DNA of 64,000 nt, from the NCBI RefSeq assembly GCF_004353905.1, contig NZ_SMOD01000014.1, positions 62,001 to 126,000 on the forward strand. The letters run 5' to 3'. Below, in pieces: positions 7,805-16,338 of this stretch. A program made the translations under genes and the position numbers. The stretch is from Paraburkholderia guartelaensis (GTDB taxonomy: Bacteria > Pseudomonadota > Gammaproteobacteria > Burkholderiales > Burkholderiaceae). Under the pieces are notes generated by a model that was given only the letters and a program-made list of their open reading frames with translations, was not told where the DNA came from and made no database searches. The stretch's first letter is position 1. Every line of letters starts with the position of its first letter.

Positions 7805-8119
7805 ATGCGTATCGCCAGACATATGTTGGTCCTGCTCGCCTCAGCCTCGCTTGGGATTGGTGCAGTCACACCAACCCTCGCCCAGAACGAGGCTTCGGGT
7901 GCGGGAACTGCCGCAGCGATGGAGGGCGCGTCGGCTGCCAAGCCAACCAAAGCGGAGCGCAAGCAGGCCCGCAAGGAAGCTCGGGCAAAGAAGAACGCCG
8001 AATTGAAGAAGCTTGAAGCTGCGGGCTATCAACCCGGCCGCGCCAATGATCAGAACTATCCGCAGGATATTCAGAACGCGGAAAAGAAGGCGGGTGTTGG
8101 ACAGGGCGCAAGTCAGTAG
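7805..8119 (+). CDS. Small secreted DUF4148-like protein
   Basis: A 104-aa protein with a clear signal peptide (RHMLVLLASASLGIGAVTPTLAQ, cleavage near residue 26). A lysine/alanine-rich charged middle (KAERKQARKEARAKK) leads into a C-terminal segment KLEAAGYQPGRANDQNYPQDIQNAE. That last part is the usual DUF4148 signature of Burkholderiaceae periplasmic proteins. AGGAGGGAGAAA precedes the ATG. The function is unknown; these proteins are abundant and often stress- or host-linked. It is divergent from the MBL gene and followed by a strong hairpin. Confidence 0.85.
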   Translation: MRIARHMLVLLASASLGIGAVTPTLAQNEASGAGTAAAMEGASAAKPTKAERKQARKEARAKKNAELKKLEAAGYQPGRANDQNYPQDIQNAEKKAGVGQGASQ

Positions 8120-8128
8120 TGGCTGAAC

Positions 8129-8160
8129 GCGGCGCACGTGCGTCTCGCACTATGCGCCGC
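8129..8160 (+). terminator. Strong hairpin after the DUF4148-like gene
   Basis: Outer arms GCGGCGCA / TGCGCCGC and inner arms GTGCG / CGCAC form a nested hairpin 9 nt after the stop codon at 8119. No T tract follows, so intrinsic termination is not certain. Confidence 0.45.
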
Positions 8161-8310
8161 GCCGGCGGGGTTCTCGCTCCAGGCTGAAAAGCAAACCCGC
8201 CAGGCATGAGCCTAATCGGCAAGGATCCCCGCAGCTGGCGTATCCCTGCCGACAGGCGTTGACCAATGACCCGCGGGAATGAATGACAGGTTCGAGCCAG
8301 AACGGGTTGG

Positions 8311-9102
8311 TCAGACTGCGCTCCTGACCGCTCGTCCGCCAACTTGCACGGCCCCGTCGTTGTACCGGGCAAGCACCGTGCACGGCTTGCCGAGCGCGTC
8401 GCCTTGCAGCAACGTGATGCTTCGCTCGAGCGACAAGGCGAGCGCGCCCGCCGCCACGCCCGTCGCGGCGTCTTCCAGGCGCGGGTCCAGATGATTGAAA
8501 TTTCGCCCTTCATAGACACCGTCACGCAAGCGGCAATAAGCGTACATGCCAGAGATGCCGTGCGTGCGACTCCAATTGGCAATGCCCGCAAGATCGGGAG
8601 TCAACGCGGCCAGCACGGACGGCGCCGCCACTTCGACCAACAGCTTTGCGCTGCCGATCGATGCGAGTCGAGGCACGCCCGCTAGCGCCGCCGGTTCAAC
8701 GCGTAGCAACTCCGCTGTTTCTGCGATGTCGACGGCAAACGTTGGGCAAGTCTGCGCCGAGACGCCGACAAAAATGCCGTCGTCGTCTCGCGCGATCTCG
8801 AGCAACTGCCGATGCATGCTCGTGACGAATTGAGTTCGTCCGATGTCCGGGGACCGCTCAAAGAACACGGCGCTCGCCGCGAGCGTCGCATGCAGGCAAA
8901 GCGGACTGCGGGCATACGGGTAGTAGTAGTCGAGTTCCCTGTCACCGGCAGCATTCGTGTCCACGAATACCGTCGCGCTTGCGTCTTGACGCTGCGCGAA
9001 CGCTAGCCGCTCCGATCTGGCCAACGCTGACTCATCGACGACGATCGCAGCGTTGCCGCTCTCGTCATTACGGCCGAAGCAAAGCACGCGGTGGGTTTTC
9101 AT
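8311..9102 (-). CDS. PhzF-family isomerase-like protein
   Basis: A 263-aa protein. Family landmarks are SGNAAIVV near the N-terminus, a strand leading to YYYPYARSPLCLHATLAA (the usual LCGHATLA box) and the C-terminal DPRLEDAATGVAAGALA (usual ED-PATGSAA box). PhzF-like enzymes are diaminopimelate-epimerase-fold isomerases, but most family members have no known substrate. The catalytic Glu that usually follows the first box appears as ASATVFV here, so activity is uncertain. AGGAAAAGG precedes the ATG at 9102. It follows the beta-lactamase gene after 61 nt in the same direction and may be co-transcribed. Confidence 0.78.
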   Translation of the reverse strand: MKTHRVLCFGRNDESGNAAIVVDESALARSERLAFAQRQDASATVFVDTNAAGDRELDYYYPYARSPLCLHATLAASAVFFERSPDIGRTQFVTSMHRQLLEIARDDDGIFVGVSAQTCPTFAVDIAETAELLRVEPAALAGVPRLASIGSAKLLVEVAAPSVLAALTPDLAGIANWSRTHGISGMYAYCRLRDGVYEGRNFNHLDPRLEDAATGVAAGALALSLERSITLLQGDALGKPCTVLARYNDGAVQVGGRAVRSAV

Positions 9103-9163
9103 TGTTGGCCCTTTTCCTGGCGGATGGCCAGATCGATCTTCCGATTCCTTACGGCGGCGGACG

Positions 9164-10036
9164 TCATGCCGCGTTCCTGGCCCATTGCACGAATGCTGCG
9201 CCAGCTTCGCGCAAGACCGTTTCGCGAGTCTGCATGCTAACGCCAGGCGCATCGTAGTATGCGGCGACGAGCAAAGGAGCGCGCCCAGGCGGGCGCACGA
9301 GCGCGTAGTCGTTTGTTTCCCCGGTCAGACTTGTTCCAGGCCGATCGGCCGCCTGCCAGCCTTCAGGCAAAGCCGCGCGGATCCTGTTGAGCCCGGGTTT
9401 GCACGCGGTCATTCCACGCTCCAGTTGCGCGCGCGACCTGGGGCTCAGGACATCGCCAAGCAGAAGGCTGCGAGCGACTGTGGCGATCGCTCTCGGCGTC
9501 GTGGTGTCGAGCGCGCCGTTGTAGTGGTTCGAGTCGGGCTCGTACCGGTCCGAGCGGGTGACGGTGTCGCCAAGTCCGCGAACGAATTGGGTCAGCCCTG
9601 CAGGACCACCGGCGCTTCTCATCAACAGGACGGCGGCCGTGTTATCGCTCTGTTCGAGTATTGCCTGGCAGAGCGTTTCGACCGGCAACGCGCCTTTGGC
9701 GAGATTGGCCTTGGTCACGGGCGACGTGAAAATGAGGTCCTTCTCGGTGTAGGGCACGAGGCGGTCGAGGCGCTCCTCGCCGCTATCGACGCGAGCGAGT
9801 GTCTGTGCCGCGAGGAGCCCCTTGAATGTGCTGCACATCAGGAAGCGTTCGTCAGCGCGATGGCTCAACGTACGCTCCGATCCCGTATCGACAGCGAATA
9901 CGCCGAGGCGTCCACCATACCGGCGCTCGACTTCAGCGATCGGTGATTCGGCCGCGTGGAGCACCGGTACAGCGCTCATGCCAACAATGAGGGGAAGGCC
10001 AATCAGCAGATTTCGACGTTTGATCGAGTGGGGCAC
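9164..10036 (-). CDS. Class A beta-lactamase with altered KTG motif
   Basis: A 290-aa protein. The N-terminus (KRRNLLIGLPLIVGMSAVPVLHA) is a twin-arginine-type signal. Catalytic boxes: S69-T-F-K72 preceded by C68, S130-D131-N132, and E166 with N170 (RYEPDSN), all in order and spacing of Ambler class A serine hydrolases that open the beta-lactam ring. The K234-T-G box, however, reads Arg-Pro-Gly (residues 232-234). The Arg for Lys swap is known in carbenicillinases; Pro at the Thr place is unusual and may change activity. The start is GTG at 10036. It is close to the Burkholderia Pen group but without an adjacent LysR activator. Location is periplasm. Confidence 0.88.
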   Translation of the reverse strand: MPHSIKRRNLLIGLPLIVGMSAVPVLHAAESPIAEVERRYGGRLGVFAVDTGSERTLSHRADERFLMCSTFKGLLAAQTLARVDSGEERLDRLVPYTEKDLIFTSPVTKANLAKGALPVETLCQAILEQSDNTAAVLLMRSAGGPAGLTQFVRGLGDTVTRSDRYEPDSNHYNGALDTTTPRAIATVARSLLLGDVLSPRSRAQLERGMTACKPGLNRIRAALPEGWQAADRPGTSLTGETNDYALVRPPGRAPLLVAAYYDAPGVSMQTRETVLREAGAAFVQWARNAA

Positions 10037-10082
10037 TGAAGCATCCAGATGGTCTGATTGAAGAGCGGCGGCCTCGCCATCA

Positions 10083-10469
10083 CTAACGGAGCGGCGCGAT
10101 GGAACCGAGATCCAGCTTCAAAAGCCGACCCAGCCAGCGACGCAGGGGATTGCGGACGACCGGCAGAAGGCTCGTCATCGAAATACGCGCGGCACAAGGG
10201 CCTTCCGTGCTGATCCACACGCGTTCGCCGCCCTGCAACCGCATTTGCGTACCGGGTGCCAGCCAGTGATCATAGGGGGAGTGGATTCGTGTGAGCCACA
10301 CTTGCGCGCCGAACACTCGCAGGTCGGCATCGGCGGCAACACACCACGAATAGGTTATGCAAGGTTGAACGGTGAAATGAATGACTACCTTGGGTAACAC
10401 ATCGTCATGCGCAGATGCAAAGTCATCGTGCCTAGGACCGAACAACTGCGTGGTTGCATCTTCCATCAT
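10083..10469 (-). CDS. DUF2917-like protein
   Basis: A 128-aa protein (127 if the adjacent second ATG is used; GGAGAGT precedes the pair, and a TTG further up at 10505 is less likely). The conserved core is LRVFGAQVWLTRIHSPYDHWLAPGTQMRL, the usual DUF2917 pattern of a small beta-rich domain common in Burkholderia. No signal peptide or membrane segment is obvious. Function is unknown. It is divergent from a TetR gene; the TetR operator lies between them and could also control this gene. Confidence 0.75.
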   Translation of the reverse strand: MMEDATTQLFGPRHDDFASAHDDVLPKVVIHFTVQPCITYSWCVAADADLRVFGAQVWLTRIHSPYDHWLAPGTQMRLQGGERVWISTEGPCAARISMTSLLPVVRNPLRRWLGRLLKLDLGSIAPLR

Positions 10470-10578
10470 ACTCTCCGACGTTGGTGTTACCCCATCCACA
10501 CTCAAACATCACACTGGGCCAGGGTCCAGTTGTCGCCACAATGTACCGGCCAGCGGCGAACAGGCGAAGCAATGTATC

Positions 10579-10600
10579 GTATACAGACAAGTCTGTATAC
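10579..10600. promoter_or_regulatory. Perfect 22-bp palindrome, probable TetR operator
   Basis: Arms GTATACAGAC and GTCTGTATAC around AA, 31 nt before the TetR start codon. A -10-like TATACT (10596-10601) overlaps the right arm, so binding there would block the tetR promoter. Autorepression is the normal arrangement for this family. Confidence 0.75.
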
Positions 10601-10630
10601 TATCGGTATGAAATTGGAAAGGTGATTCAA

Positions 10631-11209
10631 ATGAGCGCGAAACGACAGGATGTGCTGGATACCGCGACAAGGCTCTTTTCGCAGTTTGGGTATCAGGCCG
10701 TGGGCATCGACAGGATCATCGACGAAGCCGGGGTTTCCAAGATGACGATGTACAAATACTTCCCATCGAAGAATGATCTGGTCGTGGAGGTGCTCCAGCA
10801 GCGCGAGGTCGATGTTGCAGCCGGTCTCGTTGCGTTTGTGAACGAGCGCCAGGATTCGCTTGCCAGAGTCCGCGCTGTGTTCGAATGGCACGACGAATGG
10901 ATAAAAGACGAATCCTTCCACGGATGCATGTTCATTAGCGCTGCCTCTGAGTATGCCGCCAGTGATGCACGGATACTGCAAGCGTCCGCCGATCAGAAAC
11001 AGCATTTGAAAATTTTTCTGGAGCGTCTACTCGAACCACTGACAGGTGGCGACGCAGCGCCAGGCTACGCGAGCAAGTTGATGCTGCTGATCGATGGGGC
11101 GATCGTCGCCGCGCGAGTCTGTGGCAACAAGGAAGCAGCTCTGGAGGCCTGGGAAGCAGCGAGCGAACTGCTCGCAAAATTTGGCTCCGACTCACTCGCT
11201 GGAGCCTGA
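10631..11209 (+). CDS. TetR/AcrR-family regulator
   Basis: A 192-aa regulator. The N-terminal helix-turn-helix is typical (VLDTATRLFSQFGYQAVGIDRIIDEAGVSKMTMYKYFPSKNDLV). The ligand-binding part has a conserved GCMFISAASEY stretch seen in TetR proteins controlling oxidoreductase or efflux genes. The ATG at 10631 follows GGAAAGGTGATTCAA. A perfect palindrome overlaps its promoter, so it probably represses itself and perhaps the divergent DUF2917 gene. No other obvious target lies beside it, and the ligand cannot be told. Confidence 0.9.
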   Translation: MSAKRQDVLDTATRLFSQFGYQAVGIDRIIDEAGVSKMTMYKYFPSKNDLVVEVLQQREVDVAAGLVAFVNERQDSLARVRAVFEWHDEWIKDESFHGCMFISAASEYAASDARILQASADQKQHLKIFLERLLEPLTGGDAAPGYASKLMLLIDGAIVAARVCGNKEAALEAWEAASELLAKFGSDSLAGA

Positions 11210-11377
11210 CGATCCCTTCGAAGCGCATCGTTTTCAGTCGAGGCCGATGGCGACACATCAACGGAGCAATGCCGCGATTCGGGGCACGACCGCTCCGCGG
11301 GTCCCGAAATTGGTGCCCGGTATTTGTCAGTGGGAACGCCCGATGCGGCGAAGCAGCTAACTGTATGGGAAATAGCG

Positions 11378-12004
11378 ATGAGCCGCGTGCTGCTGGCTGA
11401 CGACGATACAGCCTTTCGTGATGCGCTTCAGACATTGCTCGGTGACGCAGGGCACGATGTGACGACGGCCGGAAACGGCCTGGAAGCGGTTTCGGCGGCC
11501 CTGGCGGTCATGCCGGAGGTGATCGTCTCAGACGTTCATATGCCCGTTCTCGAGGGACCGGACGCTGTATCCATGTTGAGAGCCATCCCGCGGTTTTGCG
11601 GTGTTTCAGTGATTCTCATGTCCGGGGACGACACCGATGCCGGTATTGCTGCCGAAGGTTTTCTCCACAAGCCTTTTGACCCAGGCATGCTTCTCGACGC
11701 CCTTGCAAGCCTTTCGGAGAGTAAGCATTGTGGAAGCGAACGCGCGCCATCGATTCCGCACCAGGCCGTGTACCGGGCGGGCGAAACGGGCATCTCAGCG
11801 ACAATAGCGGATCGGCAGCATCAGCGCGTTGCGCGCGCTTTCGAACTGGTGGCTGAACAGGAGCGCCGGATATCCGGGCTTGAACGCTGCGGTGTCGAGA
11901 CCGGGCTGGCTATCGACCTGTACGAAACCATGGTGTGTAGCGTTGCGACGCTGACGCGCTTTGAGCGGTTCACAGTGGATTCGGTGAATCCCGCACCATG
12001 TTGA
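11378..12004 (+). CDS. Response regulator with receiver domain and uncharacterised C-terminus
   Basis: A 208-aa product. The receiver domain (1-115) has D8-D10, the acceptor Asp in VIVSDVHMPVLEGPD and the conserved Lys in FLHKPFDPG. The remaining 90 residues have no DNA-binding domain; part is a helical, charged stretch (RQHQRVARAFELVAEQERRISGLE). It may act through protein contacts rather than as a transcription factor. The first ATG of the frame (11324) would add 18 residues of poor character; 11378 gives MSRVLLADDD. It converges on a histidine kinase gene 111 nt away, the most likely partner. Confidence 0.85.
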   Translation: MSRVLLADDDTAFRDALQTLLGDAGHDVTTAGNGLEAVSAALAVMPEVIVSDVHMPVLEGPDAVSMLRAIPRFCGVSVILMSGDDTDAGIAAEGFLHKPFDPGMLLDALASLSESKHCGSERAPSIPHQAVYRAGETGISATIADRQHQRVARAFELVAEQERRISGLERCGVETGLAIDLYETMVCSVATLTRFERFTVDSVNPAPC

Positions 12005-12115
12005 TCTTGCACTCGGCTGTAGCTTCTTCAAAAAGGTGCACGAGATAAGGCGAGCGCAATAAAGCGGCGTTCGATCGTCATGCGTCTGCGGTGGGCGCGT
12101 GAGATGACGCGAGAG

Positions 12116-13240
12116 TTACGACTTCGCTCGCGGCAGTGACACCGAAAAAATGGTCTCCGTCTCGTCCGACCGTGTTTCGATGGCACCGTGGTGGGCCTTG
12201 GCGATCTCTCTTGCGATATACAAGCCGAGGCCGAGACTACCCGATTTATCGTCCTCATTCTGATGGTTTTGTCCTCGTTCCAGCGGATTGAAGATGCGGG
12301 CGAGCGTTGCGGGTTCGATCGCCGCACCGCAGTTGCTGACGTCAATTCGGACATGTGTTGCATCACCCGTCATCGCCACGCGCACAGGTGTGTTCTGTGT
12401 CCCGTACTTGATGGCATTGAGGACAAGATTTCCCAGCAATTGCTGCAGGCGCTGGCGGTCCCAGACCCCCCGCAGGTCACCCGTCACGTGCATCTCAATC
12501 TGTCTCTCGGGATGGATGGCACGCAACTCGTCCAGTTCCTCAGCAAGCACATCCGCAAGATCGATAGGCATAGGCGACACGTTGATGCCCAAGCCCAGTT
12601 TCGTCCGGTTGAATTCCGTCAGGTCATCGAGCAACCCCTGCATCCGGGCCCCGCTGCGTATCAGGCGGCCGGCGGCCTGCGACACATCTTCACCGGCATT
12701 CAACGCTGCCAGATACGATGAGGTCGCCTGAATCGCCTGGAGGGGGCTGCGCATGTCGTGCCCCAGCATGCCAAGCAGAAGGTTCCGGTTCTGCTCGATC
12801 TGCAGATTGAACGAGGTGACCGATTCGGCAAGCGCCTGATCGATCGCCTCATTGAAACGAATCAAGTCTCCGAGGTCAGGCGCTTGCGGCGCGCAATCGT
12901 CCATCCACAGACGAAGCACGCTTGCGCGCAACGCTCGATATTCGGCGGCAACCTGGTTGACCGTGAAGCCGGCCCGAGCCCTCAGGAAACCATGCGTTCG
13001 TGCGGCTGATTCGGATGTCCCGATCGGCGTGGGGCCCTGGTCCAACGATTTTTTGTGTTGGGCTTCTCTGGTCTGCGGGGTGCGCAAGTCTGCGGCAACG
13101 GCGTGCAGCATTTGTTCCGCCTCTTCGCGTAAGTCTACCGATTCCAATTCTGCCGACGCCGGCAGCAGGGTGGCTGCGAATGCTTCCCACGCCGCGAGTA
13201 TTGCCTCCATCTCTTGCACGATAAAGTCTGCCAGCCGCAT
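12116..13240 (-). CDS. Cytoplasmic sensor histidine kinase with RsbRD-like N-terminus
   Basis: A 374-aa kinase with no membrane segment. Residues 1-145 are all-helical and look like the RsbRD sensor region of stressosome proteins (including FTVNQVAAEYRALRASVLRLW). The HisKA domain has H161 in GMLGHDMRSPLQAI, and the ATPase part has NLVLNAIKYG, LARIFNPLERG and GSLGLGLYIAREIAKAHHG. It presumably phosphorylates the convergent receiver protein. Soluble RsbRD-type kinases may sense intracellular stress signals; the ligand is unknown. Confidence 0.9.
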   Translation of the reverse strand: MRLADFIVQEMEAILAAWEAFAATLLPASAELESVDLREEAEQMLHAVAADLRTPQTREAQHKKSLDQGPTPIGTSESAARTHGFLRARAGFTVNQVAAEYRALRASVLRLWMDDCAPQAPDLGDLIRFNEAIDQALAESVTSFNLQIEQNRNLLLGMLGHDMRSPLQAIQATSSYLAALNAGEDVSQAAGRLIRSGARMQGLLDDLTEFNRTKLGLGINVSPMPIDLADVLAEELDELRAIHPERQIEMHVTGDLRGVWDRQRLQQLLGNLVLNAIKYGTQNTPVRVAMTGDATHVRIDVSNCGAAIEPATLARIFNPLERGQNHQNEDDKSGSLGLGLYIAREIAKAHHGAIETRSDETETIFSVSLPRAKS

Positions 13241-13441
13241 GTCCGCCTCTCCATCCGGTAAATGGACTACTGCCGGGGTACTCTACGTACCTATGTTACG
13301 CGCATACTCGCCACGGCCTACAATCGAAGGACTGCCCGGCTTCTTCGTGGGCGGCTTTACGACGGACGCGGGCACGAGTTATGCGCTTCGCGCCGATACG
13401 GCGGCGAGGACGCCGCCCGCCAATTGCGGAGGGAGAAAGTC

Positions 13442-14455
13442 ATGAGGCCAACCGTGTTAGGCGTGTACGACAGCTACGCGAATGCGCGTTCCGCGCAGCG
13501 CGCACTGGGCGAGGCTGGGGTTGCGCAAGCGGAAATTGCCATCTACTCGATATCGGTTGATGCTCCCCGCGAAAAGGGGCCACGTGTCTATGTCCAGGGT
13601 GCGGTCGATACGCACCATCACAAGAAGGTCTTCGATCGACTGGAGCAGCTGTTCGCGCGCATCTTCACGAAAGGAGGGTATCCATCCGATGCGGAGGATT
13701 ACAGGGAATTCATCCGTCGCGGCGGCACGATAGTTAGCGCCGATGTTTCTGAAGCGCAAGTCGATCTGGCGATTGAAACGATGATCCGCATGGGCGCTGC
13801 CGACATCGAGGAGCGCGCCAACGCGTGGCGTACGGGTTCTGCGAAGGCACAAGGTCCGGAACACACGGCGCATCCAGCCGGCACCACGGCCGGCGAACAC
13901 GCGAGGCAGCAGGAAGCCACGCACGGCACCGCATTTTCGTCGACCACTGCGAACACCGCTGCGGGGCAGCGGCAGGCATCGACGCGCACAGACGAGCGCG
14001 GATCGACACTGCACGTGCAGAAGCAGCCGCACGCATCGGGCGCGTCTGAAGCCGGGTTCGCGCGCGCGAATGCGGATGCCGGCGCCAAAGCGCACAGCGC
14101 GCAGGCGCCCGACGGCCACGCCGCTGCGTCAAACGCCCAGCGTCCATCGGGAACGGGCTTCATGGGCGACCCGGGTCTCGGCACCCACCAGGACGACCAA
14201 AACCCGTACGACAAAGAATTTAGAAAGGACTACGACGCACATTACGCGGACACGGGTGCGTCATACGACGAGTATCGACGTGCCTACTCACACGGAGCCA
14301 CGCTCGGACGCGACGAGCGGTTTCGCGGGGCCGACTGGCAGGGCGTGGAAGCGAGCGCACGCGCGAACTGGGAGTCGCGATATCCGGAAAGCGGGTGGGA
14401 GCGTTTCAAGACGGCTGTGAGGCACGGTTGGGAGCGGGTTAGGGGCGGCGGCTAG
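13442..14455 (+). CDS. Stress-protein-like protein with low-complexity middle
   Basis: A 337-aa protein. Residues 1-125 form a compact domain starting VLGVYDSYANARSAQRALGEAGV, like the YflT/general-stress-protein pattern of finding a flavin-like or helical fold. Residues about 130-240 are Ala/Thr/Gly/His/Gln-rich and probably disordered. The C-terminal 70 residues (YDAHYADTGASYDEYRRAYSHGATLGRD, then NWESRYPESGWERFKTAVRHGW) form a charged aromatic module found in proteobacterial stress proteins. There is no signal peptide. GGAGGGAGAAAGTC precedes the ATG; a longer in-frame start at 13262 is not supported. It probably acts in desiccation, osmotic or general stress; the evidence is pattern only. 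Confidence 0.7.
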   Translation: MRPTVLGVYDSYANARSAQRALGEAGVAQAEIAIYSISVDAPREKGPRVYVQGAVDTHHHKKVFDRLEQLFARIFTKGGYPSDAEDYREFIRRGGTIVSADVSEAQVDLAIETMIRMGAADIEERANAWRTGSAKAQGPEHTAHPAGTTAGEHARQQEATHGTAFSSTTANTAAGQRQASTRTDERGSTLHVQKQPHASGASEAGFARANADAGAKAHSAQAPDGHAAASNAQRPSGTGFMGDPGLGTHQDDQNPYDKEFRKDYDAHYADTGASYDEYRRAYSHGATLGRDERFRGADWQGVEASARANWESRYPESGWERFKTAVRHGWERVRGGG

Positions 14456-14758
14456 TTTAGAACTCGAATATCTGTCGCCTGGCTAACGGCGCGCCTCGAT
14501 CTGAAAGTGTCGACAGATTTGATGTGCGCTACGTGTGCAGGGAAGCATTAGTTAAGACTCCTACTATTCGCGCGGATGAATCGGCGTCGCGTTCAGAGTT
14601 CATGGCGCGCTAGGTCTGTCACTCGTCTGCATGAAAGCCCGCGCGAATATCAATCAGCCTGTTCCGGTTCCCAGTCCCACGCTGTTGGAAGCCCGCCGAC
14701 GCTGGCAATCCTTGCGAATTGAAAGGTGGGTATCCGCAATTACCCCAAGAAGAAGACG
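14456..14758. other. Non-coding stretch before the sugar-acid island
   Basis: No supportable gene, terminator or repeat was seen in these 300 bases. The short frames present lack ribosome sites and family features. The regulated promoter of the next gene begins at 14759. Confidence 0.5.
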
Positions 14759-14788
14759 CTGGCATTTCTCCGGCGGCCATACTACGAT
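14759..14788 (+). promoter_or_regulatory. Promoter of the first MFS transporter/porin unit
   Basis: -35 CTGGCA (14759-14764), 18-bp spacer, -10 TACGAT (14783-14788). The promoter at 18691-18720 has the same design: TTGGCA, 18 bp, TACGAT. A LacI-type operator starts 8 nt downstream of the -10. Confidence 0.65.
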
Positions 14789-14795
14789 TGCGCCC

Positions 14796-14826
14796 AATGT
14801 TACCGGTTACAGTAAACGGTAACATT
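14796..14826. promoter_or_regulatory. LacI-family operator O1
   Basis: Perfect 10-bp arms AATGTTACCG / CGGTAACATT around an 11-bp centre. The 25-bp core differs from the operator at 18730-18754 at only two positions. It lies at the expected transcription start, so bound repressor would block initiation or clearance. The regulator at 17608-18660 is the obvious ligand. Confidence 0.85.
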
Positions 14827-14899
14827 GCGGCGGGCAAAGCCGGGCTTCACCCCCGGAGCGGCCGGAAGCGACCATTATTAATAGAACAGGAGACACGAG

Positions 14900-16231
14900 A
14901 TGCATCTCGCCACCAACGTGCGGAACCGTTCCAGGATTCGCTGGTGGGTTGCCGGCCTCATGTGGGCGGCGATCGCGATCAACTACATCGACCGCACGGT
15001 GTTGTCGGCGGCGGCGCCGCGCATCCAGTCGCAATTCCACCTGAGCGCGGTCGAAATGGGCGTCGTCATGTCGGCGTTCTTCTGGTCGTATGCGCTGCTG
15101 CAATTGCCCGCGGGTTTTCTCGCCGATCGTTTGGGCCAGAAGAAAGTGCTGGGTTTCGCGGTGCTCTGGTGGTCGCTGGCGACGGCGGCCACGGGCATTG
15201 CGAATGGTTTCAAGTCGCTCGTCGCGCTGCGCGTGGCGCTTGGCGTGGGCGAGGCGGGCGCGTATCCGAGCAACGCGGGCATTGCGTCGAAGTGGTTCCC
15301 GCGCAGCGAGCGCGCGACGGTCGCTGGCATTTTCGACAGCGGTTCGAAGCTCGGCGGCGCCATTGCGCTGCCGCTCATCGCCGCGATGCTCACGGCGTTC
15401 GACTGGAAGATCACGTTCGCGCTGACCGGTTTGCTCGGCCTGATCTGGTACGTGGTGTGGCAATTCACGTTCAGCGATTCGCCGCGTGACCACAAGCGGG
15501 TCAACTCCGAGGAACTCGCGCACATCGAGAGCGATTTGCTGGCGGAGCAAAGCGACAGGGCGGCGAGGCCCCCGCTGCGCAAGCTCCTCGCGCATCGCAA
15601 CATCTGGGCGATGTGTATCGGCTTCTTCATGATCAACTACAACTCGTACTTCTTCATCACCTGGCTGCCCACTTATCTCGTGAAGGCGCGCGGCATGACG
15701 ATGATGGAAATGGGCTGGATGGCGTCGCTGCCGCTGCTCGTCTCGATCGTGGTCGAGATTTTCGCGGGCTGGGCGTCGGATCGCGTGTTCGCCTCGGGCA
15801 AGCTGTCGCTCACCGCCACGCGCAAGCTCTTTCTCGTGATCGGCTTGCTGATGGCATCGAGCATTGGTTTCGCCGCGTTCGCCGATTCGGCCGCCGTTGC
15901 GGTGCTGCTCCTGTGCATCGCGAAGTCGGGCACGACCGTGGCCGCTTCGCAGGTGTGGGCGCTACCGGCCGACGTCGCGCCGCGCAACGCCGTGTCGATG
16001 GTTGCGGGCGTTCAGAACACGGTATCGAACATCGGCGGCGTGGTTGGCCCGATCGTCACGGGCGCGATCGTCGGCGCGACGGGTTCGTTCGTGCCCGCGC
16101 TCGTGGTGTCGTCGGCGCTGATCGGCGTGGCGATCATCAACTATCTGTTCCTGCTGGGCAAGGTCGAGCCGATTCGTCTCGACGGCGCGTCGACGCAGCC
16201 GCAGGCGCGCGAGTACAGCAACGCCCCGTAA
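14900..16231 (+). CDS. MFS transporter, hexuronate/galactonate (ACS) type
   Basis: A 443-aa, 12-TM protein. Hallmarks: RWWVAGLMWAAIAINYIDRTVLSAA in TM1, FADRLGQKKVLG-type loop 2-3 motif (LADRLGQKK), GVGEAGAYPSNAGI and WFPRSERA, all typical of the anion:cation symporter family that imports hexuronates, galactonate or glucarate with protons. AGGAGACACGAG precedes the ATG. It is preceded by a LacI-controlled promoter and followed by a porin gene after 107 nt. A near-duplicate is encoded at 20472-21806. Substrate is probably the sugar acid degraded by the dehydratase downstream. Confidence 0.93.
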   Translation: MHLATNVRNRSRIRWWVAGLMWAAIAINYIDRTVLSAAAPRIQSQFHLSAVEMGVVMSAFFWSYALLQLPAGFLADRLGQKKVLGFAVLWWSLATAATGIANGFKSLVALRVALGVGEAGAYPSNAGIASKWFPRSERATVAGIFDSGSKLGGAIALPLIAAMLTAFDWKITFALTGLLGLIWYVVWQFTFSDSPRDHKRVNSEELAHIESDLLAEQSDRAARPPLRKLLAHRNIWAMCIGFFMINYNSYFFITWLPTYLVKARGMTMMEMGWMASLPLLVSIVVEIFAGWASDRVFASGKLSLTATRKLFLVIGLLMASSIGFAAFADSAAVAVLLLCIAKSGTTVAASQVWALPADVAPRNAVSMVAGVQNTVSNIGGVVGPIVTGAIVGATGSFVPALVVSSALIGVAIINYLFLLGKVEPIRLDGASTQPQAREYSNAP

Positions 16232-16338
16232 ATCCACCGGTTCGGCCTTCGTTTCGTCGATCGAAGAATTTCCGCTGATCCTCTCAAGCCGGAATCAGTA
16301 GTACTCCTGTAAATATTAAAACCAGACAGGTCACCTGT

